Shown here: in pieces, positions 24,769 to 33,259 of the stretch
How the letters are laid out: each line of letters begins with the position of its first letter
How positions within the stretch are numbered: the first letter of the stretch is position 1
Source: an uncultured Clostridia bacterium
GTDB lineage: Bacteria; Bacillota; Dehalobacteriia; UBA4068
NCBI GenBank assembly: GCA_944390945.1
Contig: CALXRV010000054.1
Location: forward strand, 25,390-89,389
Length of the DNA stretch: 64,000 bases
Direction of reading: 5' to 3'
Notes under the pieces: generated by a model
Seen by the model: the letters and a program-made list of their open reading frames with translations, nothing else
Database searches by the model: none
What the model was told of the DNA's origin: nothing
Made by a program: the position numbers and the translations under genes

Positions 24769-25260
24769 TCACTGCGGTGCGGCGCAAAGCCAGCTTGCCA
24801 CATAGCCCTCCGTCCCGTTAGACAGACGGACATGATACCAGGTATCGCTGCCGGAAGTCGTAGAGCCCAGATATTCCAGCTCTGTCCCGCTTGCAACCCC
24901 ACCGGCTACAACCTCAGCATCCGTAGAAGCAGAGGCACGCACGTTCACATCATCAGAGGTCACTCGCACGGTCATCGAGGTTGCACCGCCTGTGGTCTCG
25001 CCGCCTGAGCCGGCAGGGTCGGTCGTTCCGGAACCGGAAATCGAACTGCCGCCAAGCAGCGCATACAGCTCGTCGATATCCGCCTGCATATCCTGCGTAC
25101 GCGTTGCGAACAATTTATCGACATATGACTGTGTCGCCACCGGATCGTCCAGTGAACCGGCCTGTGTTCCGGAGGCAGAAACTACCTGGCCAACCACAAA
25201 GCCCAAGCCACTGAATACCAGTGCCGCAATAATCAAAACAACAACGCCGCCCTTGCTCAT
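24769..25260 (-). CDS. Membrane-anchored SH3-domain protein
   Basis: 163-aa protein with an N-terminal hydrophobic segment (residues 5-26, no lipobox, so anchor or signal), a helical linker, a Gly/Ser/Thr-rich spacer, and a C-terminal bacterial SH3 (SH3b) domain from about residue 98 (VNVRASASTDAEVVAGG ... WYHVRLSNGTEGYVASWL). Such domains bind cell-wall glycans. The start follows AAAGGAG by 9 nt. It lies after wecA/tagO in a cell-envelope neighbourhood and ends in a strong terminator. Confidence 0.8.
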   Translation of the reverse strand: MSKGGVVVLIIAALVFSGLGFVVGQVVSASGTQAGSLDDPVATQSYVDKLFATRTQDMQADIDELYALLGGSSISGSGTTDPAGSGGETTGGATSMTVRVTSDDVNVRASASTDAEVVAGGVASGTELEYLGSTTSGSDTWYHVRLSNGTEGYVASWLCAAPQ

Positions 25261-25337
25261 CGAATAACACTCCTTTTACCGGTTGAATTCGTATTTTAAA
25301 TTATCAATATCGTTTTCTTAGCCCTGCAGCCAATCCA

Positions 25338-26390
25338 TCATCCATTTTGCCGATCAGGGTGCCGCTGTCGTGCGACATGGCATTTTCCCCGTAGCACGCC
25401 CAGATATTCCGCAGCGCTGAAAGCACCGAGTGTGGTCACGATCAACACCACCACCGCCTGCGCTGTCGTCAGCACCGCCATCAATACAGCCGAAATCCCC
25501 ATCAACAGGCTGACTACATAAATCGCCAGCACGGTCTGACGTTGAGAAAGTCCCAACGAAAGCAAACGCTGATGCAGATGCATCTTATCTGCCTCAAAAA
25601 TTGGTTTACGCAGGAAGAGACGACGCACGATAGCACAGAACGTATCAAAGACCGGAATGCCCAGGATCAGGAAAGGAATGAAAATAGAGATTACCGTCGC
25701 ACCTTTTGACAATCCCATCAATGCCAGCGCCCCAAGGATGAATCCAAGGAAAAGCGCGCCACAATCGCCCATAAAGGTCTTGGCCGGATTAAAATTCCAC
25801 GGCAAAAAGCCAAGTGCCGAAGCAGCCAGAATACCCGCCAGCGCTGCCGCGACCGGCTCGGACTGCGAAAGGCAGACCACTGCAGTCGAAACCGCGGCAA
25901 TCGCGGAAACACCGGAAGAAAGACCGTCCAGACCGTCAATCAGATTGACAGCATTCGAAATCCCAGTCAGCCAGATCACGGTAATCGGCACGGAAAGCAA
26001 TCCCAGGGAAAGCATGCTGCCATCAAAAGGATTGGTGATAAAGCGTACCGTAAAGCCGGCCCAGACCAGAATCAAAGAAGCGATCACCTGGCCAAGCAGC
26101 TTCAGCTTCGGTGAAATATCTTTGACATCATCAATCAGCCCGGTAAAGAAAACAACGCTGCCGGCCACCAGTACCGCCGCCACCTGCCGCGTATATTCGG
26201 CAAGCAACAATGTGCCGACCACAAAGCCGGCATAGATCGCCAGCCCGCCAATGCGCGGTGTCGGCTTACTGTGCACTTTACGGTGATTGGGAATATCCAC
26301 GATATGAAATCGCAGCGCCAACCGGATGGCAAGCGGTGTGACTGCCAGCGCGATGAAGAATGCGGCGAAGATCGCCGGCCAAGTATGCAT
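25338..26390 (-). CDS. WecA/TagO-type undecaprenyl-phosphate GlcNAc-1-phosphate transferase
   Basis: 350-aa integral membrane enzyme that starts lipid-linked wall polymer (teichoic acid or polysaccharide) synthesis by moving GlcNAc-1-P to undecaprenyl phosphate. Motifs of the MraY/WecA superfamily: GLIDDVKDISPKLKLLGQ (residues 84-101), NAVNLIDGLDGLSSG near 150, and MGDCGALFLG near 205; the HxxH loop appears as KMHLHQRLL near 268. ATG 26390 is preferred: AGGGG lies 5 nt upstream, while a GTG two codons earlier abuts it. It follows murJ. Confidence 0.88.
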   Translation of the reverse strand: MHTWPAIFAAFFIALAVTPLAIRLALRFHIVDIPNHRKVHSKPTPRIGGLAIYAGFVVGTLLLAEYTRQVAAVLVAGSVVFFTGLIDDVKDISPKLKLLGQVIASLILVWAGFTVRFITNPFDGSMLSLGLLSVPITVIWLTGISNAVNLIDGLDGLSSGVSAIAAVSTAVVCLSQSEPVAAALAGILAASALGFLPWNFNPAKTFMGDCGALFLGFILGALALMGLSKGATVISIFIPFLILGIPVFDTFCAIVRRLFLRKPIFEADKMHLHQRLLSLGLSQRQTVLAIYVVSLLMGISAVLMAVLTTAQAVVVLIVTTLGAFSAAEYLGVLRGKCHVARQRHPDRQNG

Positions 26391-26527
26391 AGGCACCCCT
26401 CATGAATGGTTTTCGATCAAACCGAAGTACTCCATCCTATCTTAGCTATTTTCTCATTTTTCCCTGCCGCTTGTCAACTTCTTTTCGCAGCATCCCGAGA
26501 AACTTCAGAAAAATTTCAGCTTCCCTA

Positions 26528-28057
26528 TCATTTACGGCGCAGTTCCCCCAGGATATCAATAAGTGCGCTGCAACGGCAAAGCCGCAGCGCAAGAAAATAA
26601 ACGCCGGCCGCCAAGGCAATTAACAGCAAAATTTGTAAAAGCAACCCGGCCTTTCCCACAGCGGCTGAAAACAGCGGCAACTGGCTGGCAATCACCAGCA
26701 CAAGCAACATGGCAACAGCAGCGGCGGCGATCAATAACAGATCGCGGTACAGATCACGGCCCAAATATGGCAAACGCCTTGCAAGCGCCCATGCCATCAG
26801 CAAGGCATTGGCAGCTGCCGCCGCACTGTTGGCCCAGGCCAGCGCAATATGCCCACCCGATTCCACAAAAATCAGGCTAACCAACAAGTTAACCAGAATC
26901 GAAATTCCCCCGGTCCACAGCGGCGTCTTTACATCCCCAATGGCATAGAAAACACGGATCAAAAGCATGGATATCGCAAGAAAGGGCAGGCCGGGGCACA
27001 TGGCAAACAAGGCCTCTGCGGTAACGACAGTCGCTTCTGCCGTAAAGCTGCCACGCTCAAACAACAAGTGGATAATCGGCTTGTCAAGCAACATTAAGCC
27101 GAGTGCGGATGGCACAACAAGCAACATACACATGGCCAGCCCACGCGAAACCGCCCGTGCCAACCGCTCGCGCGCCGCATCCTGCGCCAAATCCGCTAAA
27201 GCCGGAAAAAAAGCGGTAATGATCGCCGCCACAAATAGCCCCAACGGTAAATTCATCAATTTATTGGCATAATTGAGTGCTGAAATGCTGCCTGCATCCA
27301 GCGAAGAAGCGAAAATGCGATTAAGCACCGTATAGAGCTGGTTAACAGAAAGCCCCAGCAAAATCGGCACCACATCCCGTAGCACGCGCCGGACAGCAGG
27401 ATGTTTCGCATCCAGTACCAGCCGGTAGCGAAAGCCGCTCTTTGCCAGATCCCCCGCCTGCAACAGCCAGGAGCCAACAAACCCCAACAAAGTACCAAGC
27501 GCAACCAGATAAATATTTCCATCTGCCAACCAAGCGGAAACAATCACTCCCAGCGCGGCAATACCCGGTGCCAAGGCAGCGGCAGCAAAACGGTATCTGC
27601 TGTTGAGAATGCCGGAGATCACCAGCCCGACCGACATGAAAAAGAGAGACGGAATCATCACGCGCGTCAGTCTTATGGCGAGCTCTGCCGTTTCCACCGC
27701 AAGCCCGGGCGCGGTTAAGCGCACCAGCACCGGCGCAGCAGCCACACCGATCAACGAAAGCAGCAACATCGCCGCACCGACAATATTGATCAGCGAACTG
27801 CCCAGCCGATTAGCCTCCGCCCTGCTTTCCTCTGCATCCCACAGCCCGGAAAATACCGGCAAAACAGCGGAAACAAACGCATAACCCAGAATGGTTTGCA
27901 AAAAATATGGCACCGTATAGGCAACCAGGTAGGCATCGGAAGCAGAAGATGCGCCAAACCCATCGGCAATGGCCATTTCACGGACAAAGCCAAGCAGCTT
28001 GACGCATATATTGATCATCAGCAGCAACCCCGCTGCCTTGGCGATATTCTTCCCCAT
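26528..28057 (-). CDS. murJ: MurJ, lipid II flippase
   Basis: 509-aa polytopic MOP-superfamily protein with about 14 membrane segments that flips lipid II to the outer face. The N-terminal ATTIG-like stretch is MINICVKLLGFVREMAIADGFGASSASDAYLVAYTVP (given here as two parts: MINICVKLLGFVREMAIA and DGFGASSASDAYLVA), which is the hallmark of MviN/MurJ; LLLDKPIIHLLFERGSF near residue 320 is also typical. It begins after GAGGG. The gene lies between an anchored lipoprotein and wecA/tagO, probably in one unit. Confidence 0.92.
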   Translation of the reverse strand: MGKNIAKAAGLLLMINICVKLLGFVREMAIADGFGASSASDAYLVAYTVPYFLQTILGYAFVSAVLPVFSGLWDAEESRAEANRLGSSLINIVGAAMLLLSLIGVAAAPVLVRLTAPGLAVETAELAIRLTRVMIPSLFFMSVGLVISGILNSRYRFAAAALAPGIAALGVIVSAWLADGNIYLVALGTLLGFVGSWLLQAGDLAKSGFRYRLVLDAKHPAVRRVLRDVVPILLGLSVNQLYTVLNRIFASSLDAGSISALNYANKLMNLPLGLFVAAIITAFFPALADLAQDAARERLARAVSRGLAMCMLLVVPSALGLMLLDKPIIHLLFERGSFTAEATVVTAEALFAMCPGLPFLAISMLLIRVFYAIGDVKTPLWTGGISILVNLLVSLIFVESGGHIALAWANSAAAAANALLMAWALARRLPYLGRDLYRDLLLIAAAAVAMLLVLVIASQLPLFSAAVGKAGLLLQILLLIALAAGVYFLALRLCRCSALIDILGELRRK

Positions 28058-28073
28058 AATCCCTCAACGAACG

Positions 28074-28838
28074 TTAATTGCCGTCGTAATCATAAACCTC
28101 CAAATCAGCTGGCGGCAGAACATCTTCATCCGTCACCGTATTGATACTGATATTCTTATATTTTGTCGTCAAGCGGTCTCCCAGGCTGTCCGTATATTCC
28201 GTCTGCAGCGGAAAACCGTATTTTGTGCTCACCCAGACCAGGTCTCCGTTCGGCGCCTCCAGGATCAGGCAATACTGATGATCAATCTCCTCCCCGCCAA
28301 GCAGCGTATAGGCTGAATAATCATTCATCACCGGATTATCCGGCGCATCCGGACTGGTCTTGTCAAAAGTATACATTTCCGCGGGCTCATCAGAACCAGG
28401 CTGGTGTGAAATCACCGTGCCAGTCTCGTAGTCATAGAATTCCTCCGCCATGCCATACCCGCCCTGGCTGGAAAAAAGGCGCATATTCTCGTCTTTATAC
28501 CATACCTGCAAAAAGACATGCCCATTCGGGTAGGCGACCGTTTGTTCAAAATAGAACGAAGATATCTTTGCCTGCGCAGCGATCAGGTCTTCTACCGTTG
28601 TCGCCTCGCCTTTATCTTCAAACTCGACGCCAGATTCCTCCTGCGCCGTCTCCTCTTCCTCTTCTGGCAGCTCCTCGTCAGTTGCAGGCTGATTGATGCC
28701 CTCTTCAATGATGATGGGCTGACGATCATCTGTCTCATTTGGCACTTCTGGTGTATCATCGCAAGAGGCGGCCAACAGGCTGAAAAGAACCGCTGTCAAC
28801 AGCAGAAGCATCCTTCGCATCTGGTATATTGCGTTCAT
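28074..28838 (-). CDS. Secreted lipoprotein, LolA/DUF-type beta domain suspected
   Basis: 254-aa protein with a lipoprotein signal: basic MRRM, hydrophobic core and lipobox LLAASC, with the lipidated Cys at about residue 26. An acidic linker (EELPEEEEETAQEE) leads to a domain whose start (TTVEDLIAAQAKISSFYFEQTV) recalls LolA/LppX-like lipoprotein folds that carry acyl chains. The specific function is unknown. ATG 28838 is chosen for the signal peptide and AAAGGGA upstream. A sigma-A promoter and a 5'-UTR hairpin precede it; it lies 16 bp before murJ. Confidence 0.75.
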   Translation of the reverse strand: MNAIYQMRRMLLLLTAVLFSLLAASCDDTPEVPNETDDRQPIIIEEGINQPATDEELPEEEEETAQEESGVEFEDKGEATTVEDLIAAQAKISSFYFEQTVAYPNGHVFLQVWYKDENMRLFSSQGGYGMAEEFYDYETGTVISHQPGSDEPAEMYTFDKTSPDAPDNPVMNDYSAYTLLGGEEIDHQYCLILEAPNGDLVWVSTKYGFPLQTEYTDSLGDRLTTKYKNISINTVTDEDVLPPADLEVYDYDGN

Positions 28839-28884
28839 GCTTTTTCCCTTTTGTTCTGCATATCCGCAGAACGCCATCCCTCCA

Positions 28885-28902
28885 GCAGCCGTCGCCGGCT
28901 GC
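28885..28902 (-). promoter_or_regulatory. 5'-UTR hairpin of the lipoprotein-murJ mRNA
   Basis: Perfect 7-bp stem GCAGCCG / CGGCTGC closed by a GCGA (GNRA-type) tetraloop on the minus strand, about 20 nt into the predicted transcript and 47 nt before the ATG. Likely an mRNA stability or folding element. Confidence 0.45.
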
Positions 28903-28926
28903 ATCACATCATCTGCTTATTCGCAA

Positions 28927-28955
28927 ATTATATCATGCCTTGTCTGAAAATACAA
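28927..28955 (-). promoter_or_regulatory. Predicted sigma-A promoter of the lipoprotein-murJ unit
   Basis: TTGTAT (28955-28950), 17-bp spacer, TATAAT (28932-28927) on the minus strand, about 90 bp before the lipoprotein ATG. Confidence 0.75.
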
Positions 28956-29019
28956 TGGATTTGACGTCCTAGCAGCGAAATTTGTTCCCGAATCTACCAC
29001 CGTACTTCCAGCAGGGGAA

Positions 29020-29940
29020 TCAATGATCCCGCTCGGCCAGCAATGCGGGGAATTGCCGCAGCATAGCCGCACTCCCGCCAAAAATATCCAGGCTGCAACG
29101 CGCTGCTTCCGCTTCCTGCGCCGCGCGCTGCCGCGCCGCCTCGCAGCCATATAATGTGACAAAGGTGATCAGCTCGCGCGCCTCATCGCTACCCACTGGT
29201 TTACCCAGCTTTGCGGTATCCCCTTCCACATCTAACACATCATCGATGATCTGGAAACCAAGCCCGAGATGCTTGGCATATTCTCGCAAAGCGGCGATCT
29301 CTTCCTGCGCAGCACCGCAAAGATGCGCAGCAGAAACAACAGCTGCAGCAAACAGCGCGCTTGTCTTCCCCTGATAGATATAGGTCAGCAGACCTTCGTC
29401 CACCTCACTTTGCAGCGATACTATCTCCGCCGCCTGGCCGGCGACCATGCCGCCAATTCCTGCCTGCCAGGCCACCTCACGTGCAGCCGCCATCTGATCC
29501 GCTGGCGCAGCCCCTGCCATGGGCTGTAGCATCAGGGCAAACGCATGCGTGAGCAACGCGTCTCCGGCCAAGATCGCCAAAGCCTCACCATAGCGAACAT
29601 GACAGGTTGGCTGGCCCCGCCGCAGATCATCGTCATCCATGGCCGGCAGATCATCATGGATCAACGAATAGGTATGGATCATCTCCAATGCAGCGGCAAA
29701 AGGCAAAAAGGGCGTCCGCTCCCGTCCAAACGCCTCCAGCGCGGCAAAAAACAGGGCCGGCCGCAATCGCTTGCCACCGGCAAAAAGACTGTAGCGCATG
29801 GCAAAATACAGTTCCCGCTCCGGCGCCAACCGCGGTAGGGGCAACAGCTGATCAAGCGCGCGCTCCACATCGCGTGCAGCTGTTTTCAAATAATGAACGA
29901 CCCCGGTGCAGTCTGTACTATTCGGACCAGCCCCGCTCAT
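29020..29940 (-). CDS. ispA: Geranylgeranyl/farnesyl diphosphate synthase IspA
   Basis: 306-aa trans-prenyltransferase that condenses IPP with allylic diphosphates for undecaprenol, quinone and other isoprenoids. First Asp-rich motif DDLPAMDDDDLRRG near residue 94, second motif QIIDDVLDVEG near residue 225, plus GGKRLRPAL near 53. Its ATG overlaps the xseB stop as ATGA. The xseA-xseB-ispA order is common in Firmicutes, next to murI here. Confidence 0.92.
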   Translation of the reverse strand: MSGAGPNSTDCTGVVHYLKTAARDVERALDQLLPLPRLAPERELYFAMRYSLFAGGKRLRPALFFAALEAFGRERTPFLPFAAALEMIHTYSLIHDDLPAMDDDDLRRGQPTCHVRYGEALAILAGDALLTHAFALMLQPMAGAAPADQMAAAREVAWQAGIGGMVAGQAAEIVSLQSEVDEGLLTYIYQGKTSALFAAAVVSAAHLCGAAQEEIAALREYAKHLGLGFQIIDDVLDVEGDTAKLGKPVGSDEARELITFVTLYGCEAARQRAAQEAEAARCSLDIFGGSAAMLRQFPALLAERDH

Positions 29941-30218
29941 ATCTGCTCCTCCCCACCTTCGTTTTCCATTTCCTGTTCCTTCTCCTCTTCTTTCTCCTCT
30001 TCTTTCTCCTGTCCTTTATCCCTTTTTTTGGCCTCGCCATTCAACTGCTTTTCTGCAGCGCGCAGCCTGTCATCACAGCTGCGCACAAGCGCCCGGCCTG
30101 CCTGATAATGGGTCAGCATGTCTTCCAAAGACAGATCGCCCCGTTCCAGCGTCTCCACAGTTTCGATCAGTTCGCCCAACATATCTTCAAAACTGCGCTT
30201 ATCTTTTGCCTTTGCCAT
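29937..30218 (-). CDS. xseB: Exonuclease VII small subunit XseB
   Basis: 93-aa protein with the XseB core SFEDMLGELIETVETLERGDLSLEDML (shown as SFEDMLGELIETVETLE and RGDLSLEDML) in residues 9-35. The C-terminal third is a low-complexity Glu/Lys tail (KEEEKEEEKEQE) beyond the normal domain. It pairs with XseA as the exonuclease VII complex, degrading single-stranded DNA. ATG 30218 is chosen: GAGGAGG lies 6 nt upstream, while an ATG two codons earlier abuts that site. Confidence 0.88.
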   Translation of the reverse strand: MAKAKDKRSFEDMLGELIETVETLERGDLSLEDMLTHYQAGRALVRSCDDRLRAAEKQLNGEAKKRDKGQEKEEEKEEEKEQEMENEGGEEQI

Positions 30219-31440
30219 ATTCATCCTCCTCGTTTTCCACAGTCAGAACCCGGGCCGTAAACCTGCCGCTGGCCAACTGCACGCAAACTTCATCCCCTGC
30301 TGCAAGTCGTGCCGCCTCCTGCAGCGGCCTGCCGTCAGCCGCGCTGACGATCGCATAGCCGCGTGACAATACCGCCAGCGGATTGAGCGCAGTCAGGAGC
30401 AGCGCCATATTCACTACCGCCCGCTCACATTCCGCATAGATCAGCTCCGCTGCCTGCTGCAGACGCTCTTCTGCCGCCGCCAGCTGCAAGCGCCGCGCTG
30501 CGGTCAACATCTCCGGATGACGGAAACAAGCCGCGCCAGCCAGAGCATCCAGCTGTCTGCGCCAGAAGGCGAGGCGGCGTGCGGCCGCATTATCCAACCG
30601 CTGTTGCAGAGCCGCCAATTCTTCCTGCAGCAGGGCAGCGTCCGGCACTGCCAACATTGCAGCATGCGTCGGCGTGGCGGCGCGCACATCCGCTGCCAGA
30701 TCTGCCAAAGTAAAATCACTTTCATGCCCCACGGCCGAGATCAGCGGTGTCGTCGTTGCCGCCACGGCTCGTGCTACCTGCTCGCTGTTAAAGGCGGCCA
30801 GATCCTCTTCCGCACCGCCGCCCCTGCCGCAGATCAATACCGCATGTCCGCCCTGATCCGCCGCCATAAGCGCTGTAACGATCGATTCCGGCGCACCATC
30901 GCCCTGCACCAAGGCAGGGTATAAGGTCAAGCGTACGCATGGACAGCGCCCCTTTGTGATGCGGCGAATATCCGCCCAGGCGGCGCTACCTGCCGCCGTT
31001 ACCACGCCAATATCCAGCGCATAGCGTGGTAGCGGCTGTTTACGCTCCACATCAAACAGGCCTTCTGCCTCCAGACGCCGCCGTAGTTCATCCAGACCCC
31101 GCGCCTGTGCACCTTCGCCAGCCGGCAGCAAAGCCTCAGCATAAAGCTGACAGGAGCCGTCGCGCTCATAAAAGCCGATACTGCCGACGGCAACCACCTG
31201 ATCTCCATCACGCGGCGTCCAGCGCAGTCCGGACGCATGGCGCCGGAACATCACCACCCGAATGCCACAAGCCCCCTCACGCAGCGTCAAATAAATATGC
31301 CCGGAAGCATGTGCCTTAAAACCGACGATTTCGCCCTGGACTGCGACCGCATGCAAAAACTCATCTTCTGCCAGATATTCTTTCAAATAATAGTTAATCT
31401 CTTCCACGCCATAGGCGCGGGGATATACGCTCTCCGCCAT
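30199..31440 (-). CDS. xseA: Exonuclease VII large subunit XseA
   Basis: 413-aa large subunit of exonuclease VII: N-terminal OB fold (VEEINYYLKEYLAEDEFL ... VAVQGEIVGFKAHASGHIYLTL in parts) and the catalytic exonuclease VII domain with VVTAAGSAAWADI, LYPALVQGDGA and the ICGRGGGAEEDLAAFN motif near residue 210. The C-terminal coiled region ends in VLSRGYAIVSAADGRPL. ATG 31440 gives the family N-terminus and follows AAGGGGAG. It overlaps xseB by 20 nt. Confidence 0.93.
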   Translation of the reverse strand: MAESVYPRAYGVEEINYYLKEYLAEDEFLHAVAVQGEIVGFKAHASGHIYLTLREGACGIRVVMFRRHASGLRWTPRDGDQVVAVGSIGFYERDGSCQLYAEALLPAGEGAQARGLDELRRRLEAEGLFDVERKQPLPRYALDIGVVTAAGSAAWADIRRITKGRCPCVRLTLYPALVQGDGAPESIVTALMAADQGGHAVLICGRGGGAEEDLAAFNSEQVARAVAATTTPLISAVGHESDFTLADLAADVRAATPTHAAMLAVPDAALLQEELAALQQRLDNAAARRLAFWRRQLDALAGAACFRHPEMLTAARRLQLAAAEERLQQAAELIYAECERAVVNMALLLTALNPLAVLSRGYAIVSAADGRPLQEAARLAAGDEVCVQLASGRFTARVLTVENEEDEYGKGKR

Positions 31441-31456
31441 GGGCTCCCCTTTCCGC

Positions 31457-32233
31457 TTACAGATGGCGTAACCAGGACAAGCGCGCCAACAGAATATGGT
31501 AATCATCCAACTGCACTGGGTCTGTCACCGCCCTGCCGGACTGGAAATAATGCACGGTTCCGACACCTGCATCACCAGCGGACAGCCCCAATGTATGGAA
31601 AACATGATTTATGGTGCCGCGGCAACCATCAACAAATTGTATCCCGGCCGGCAACAACGCTGCCAAAGAATCCTTAAAATAATTAAAATGTGTACAGCCC
31701 AACACCACTGCACCATAATTCGCAAGCGTGAACGGCGCAAGCGCCTGTTGCAGATAATCCTGAACTGCAGGACCGTCAAATTCACGGCGCTCGGCAAATG
31801 CGACCAGCCCGGGCAAAGGCAACAGGTCGGCGCAATGCGCCGGATCGACCGCATCCAGCAAATGATGCAGCTTCTGCTCACGCAGCGTCAGCGGCGTAGC
31901 CAACACGAGCACACGACGTCCGGCAGTCTCAGCCAGGGCCGGCTTGACCGCCGGCTCCATCCCAAAGATTGGCGCAGAAAACTGTTCGCGCAGAAAATCG
32001 ATCGCAGCCGCAGTCGCCGTATTGCAAGCGACAACCACCGCATCCGCGCCTGCGGCCAAAAGAAAAGATACCGCCGAGCCGGCATAGTCAATAAGTGCTG
32101 CGCGTGATTTTTGCCCATAAGGCACATGATCCGTATCCGCATAATATAAGAATTCCACCTCCGGCCGGCGGGAAAGCGCTTCTTCCAACACGCTCAGCCC
32201 ACCAATGCCGGAATCGAAAAAAGCGATCCTCAC
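31457..32233 (-). CDS. murI: Glutamate racemase MurI
   Basis: 258-aa cofactor-independent racemase making D-glutamate for MurD. Catalytic cysteine motifs are VVACNTATA near residue 67 and VVLGCTHFNYFK near residue 178; the N-terminus is IAFFDSGIGGLSV. The likely start is GTG 32233, placed 6 nt after GAAGGGA; an upstream TTG extends by six codons without a site. It lies 16 bp before xseA, in a unit with xseA-xseB-ispA. Confidence 0.93.
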   Translation of the reverse strand: MRIAFFDSGIGGLSVLEEALSRRPEVEFLYYADTDHVPYGQKSRAALIDYAGSAVSFLLAAGADAVVVACNTATAAAIDFLREQFSAPIFGMEPAVKPALAETAGRRVLVLATPLTLREQKLHHLLDAVDPAHCADLLPLPGLVAFAERREFDGPAVQDYLQQALAPFTLANYGAVVLGCTHFNYFKDSLAALLPAGIQFVDGCRGTINHVFHTLGLSAGDAGVGTVHYFQSGRAVTDPVQLDDYHILLARLSWLRHL

Positions 32234-32368
32234 TGCATTTCCCTTCTTCAATCCATAGTCCTTGATTCAATTCACCAAAACAAACGGATATCCTGCCCTG
32301 TTCCCCCATATACATTAAACGGTATTCCCCGGCATAAATCCATAACGAATTCCACAGAATGTCTGGTC

Positions 32369-32397
32369 TTGCCAAAATTACATTCCTATGATAAAAT
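32369..32397 (+). promoter_or_regulatory. Predicted sigma-A promoter of the iron-sulfur flavoprotein gene
   Basis: TTGCCA (32369-32374), 17-bp spacer, TAAAAT (32392-32397), about 41 bp before the ATG at 32439, whose AAGGAGG is close. Confidence 0.75.
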
Positions 32398-32438
32398 AAT
32401 TATAAGAATTTTTAGAATATACAGAAGGAGGGAGACCA

Positions 32439-32975
32439 ATGGCAAAACGCATCCTATTATTGCAGGGCAGTCCTCGTCCGGACGGCAACAGCGCAGACCT
32501 GGCACATATGTTTAAATTCGGCGCTGAAGACGCCGGCCATATCGTTTCCATGCCGGAGATCAACGGCAAAAATATCAGCGGCTGCCTCTCCTGCAACAAA
32601 TGCCGCAACAATGGTGGATTTTGCGTAATTCATGACTACATGTATCGCCTCTATGAAGAATTTGCGCGCGCAGAAGCCATCGTGATGGTCACGCCAATCT
32701 ATTTCTTCGCGCTACCGGCCCAGATCAAGGCGATTCTCGACCGCTGCTATTGTTATGGCCCGGATTATCCGCTGAAAAAACTTGTGCTCATCCTCACCTC
32801 CAATGATGAAGATGCGGATGTTTTTTCACCTATGATTGATTACTACAATCATCTTGTTAAATATTTCGGCTGGGATCCGGCTGGCATGCTGCTCGTCAAC
32901 AATCTGAAGGGAAAGGGCGATGTCAAACTGCGCCCAGAATTCCAGCAAGCCTATCTGATGGGCCAACATATCTAA
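32439..32975 (+). CDS. Iron-sulfur flavoprotein (Isf-type NADPH-dependent FMN reductase)
   Basis: 178-aa flavodoxin-fold protein. The N-terminal phosphate loop LLLQGSPRPDGNSADLA binds FMN. The compact cysteine motif C-x2-C-x2-C-x6-C (CLSCNKCRNNGGFC, residues 48-61) is that of the archaeal/clostridial iron-sulfur flavoproteins, which bind a [4Fe-4S] cluster and pass electrons in anaerobic redox and stress metabolism. VMVTPIYFFALPAQIKAILDR completes the fold. Physiological partner unknown. It is monocistronic, with its own promoter and terminator. Confidence 0.85.
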   Translation: MAKRILLLQGSPRPDGNSADLAHMFKFGAEDAGHIVSMPEINGKNISGCLSCNKCRNNGGFCVIHDYMYRLYEEFARAEAIVMVTPIYFFALPAQIKAILDRCYCYGPDYPLKKLVLILTSNDEDADVFSPMIDYYNHLVKYFGWDPAGMLLVNNLKGKGDVKLRPEFQQAYLMGQHI

Positions 32976-33010
32976 GGATGATAAAAGGCAAAGGGGTAAA
33001 ACAATAAAGT

Positions 33011-33042
33011 GCCAGCGGAGCTTCTGCTCCGCTGGTCTTATT
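33011..33042 (+). terminator. Terminator after the flavoprotein gene
   Basis: Perfect 10-bp stem CCAGCGGAGC / GCTCCGCTGG with a 3-nt loop, followed by TCTTATT. Imperfect U-run, so some read-through into spoIIIAA is possible. Confidence 0.7.
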
Positions 33043-33204
33043 GATGCACGAAAACAGCCTGCTGGCCTCATATGAAAGCGGAGCAGCAGAAAACCAGCAC
33101 TGCCCAAAACCCCATAAAATCGGCTAATCAAACGGAAATCTGGATAAAAAATGGTTCTGCGCCGTCCGGTTTGGAGATTTTCCCTCTTTCTGTCACAGCG
33201 TTCT

Positions 33205-33257
33205 AAATACCGCCTTGTCCCCATAAAATGGAAACATCATTGGGAAAGGCGGTATTT
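33205..33257 (+). promoter_or_regulatory. Hairpin sequestering the spoIIIAA ribosome-binding site
   Basis: Perfect 12-bp inverted repeat: AAATACCGCCTT at 33205-33216 and AAGGCGGTATTT at 33246-33257, with a 29-nt loop. The 3' arm contains the only good site AAGGCGG; the ATG starts 3 nt after the arm. Any transcript covering both arms should be poorly translated. CATAAAAT (33221-33228) in the loop matches a sporulation -10; a transcript starting from it would lack the 5' arm. Confidence 0.6.
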
Positions 33258-33259
33258 TT

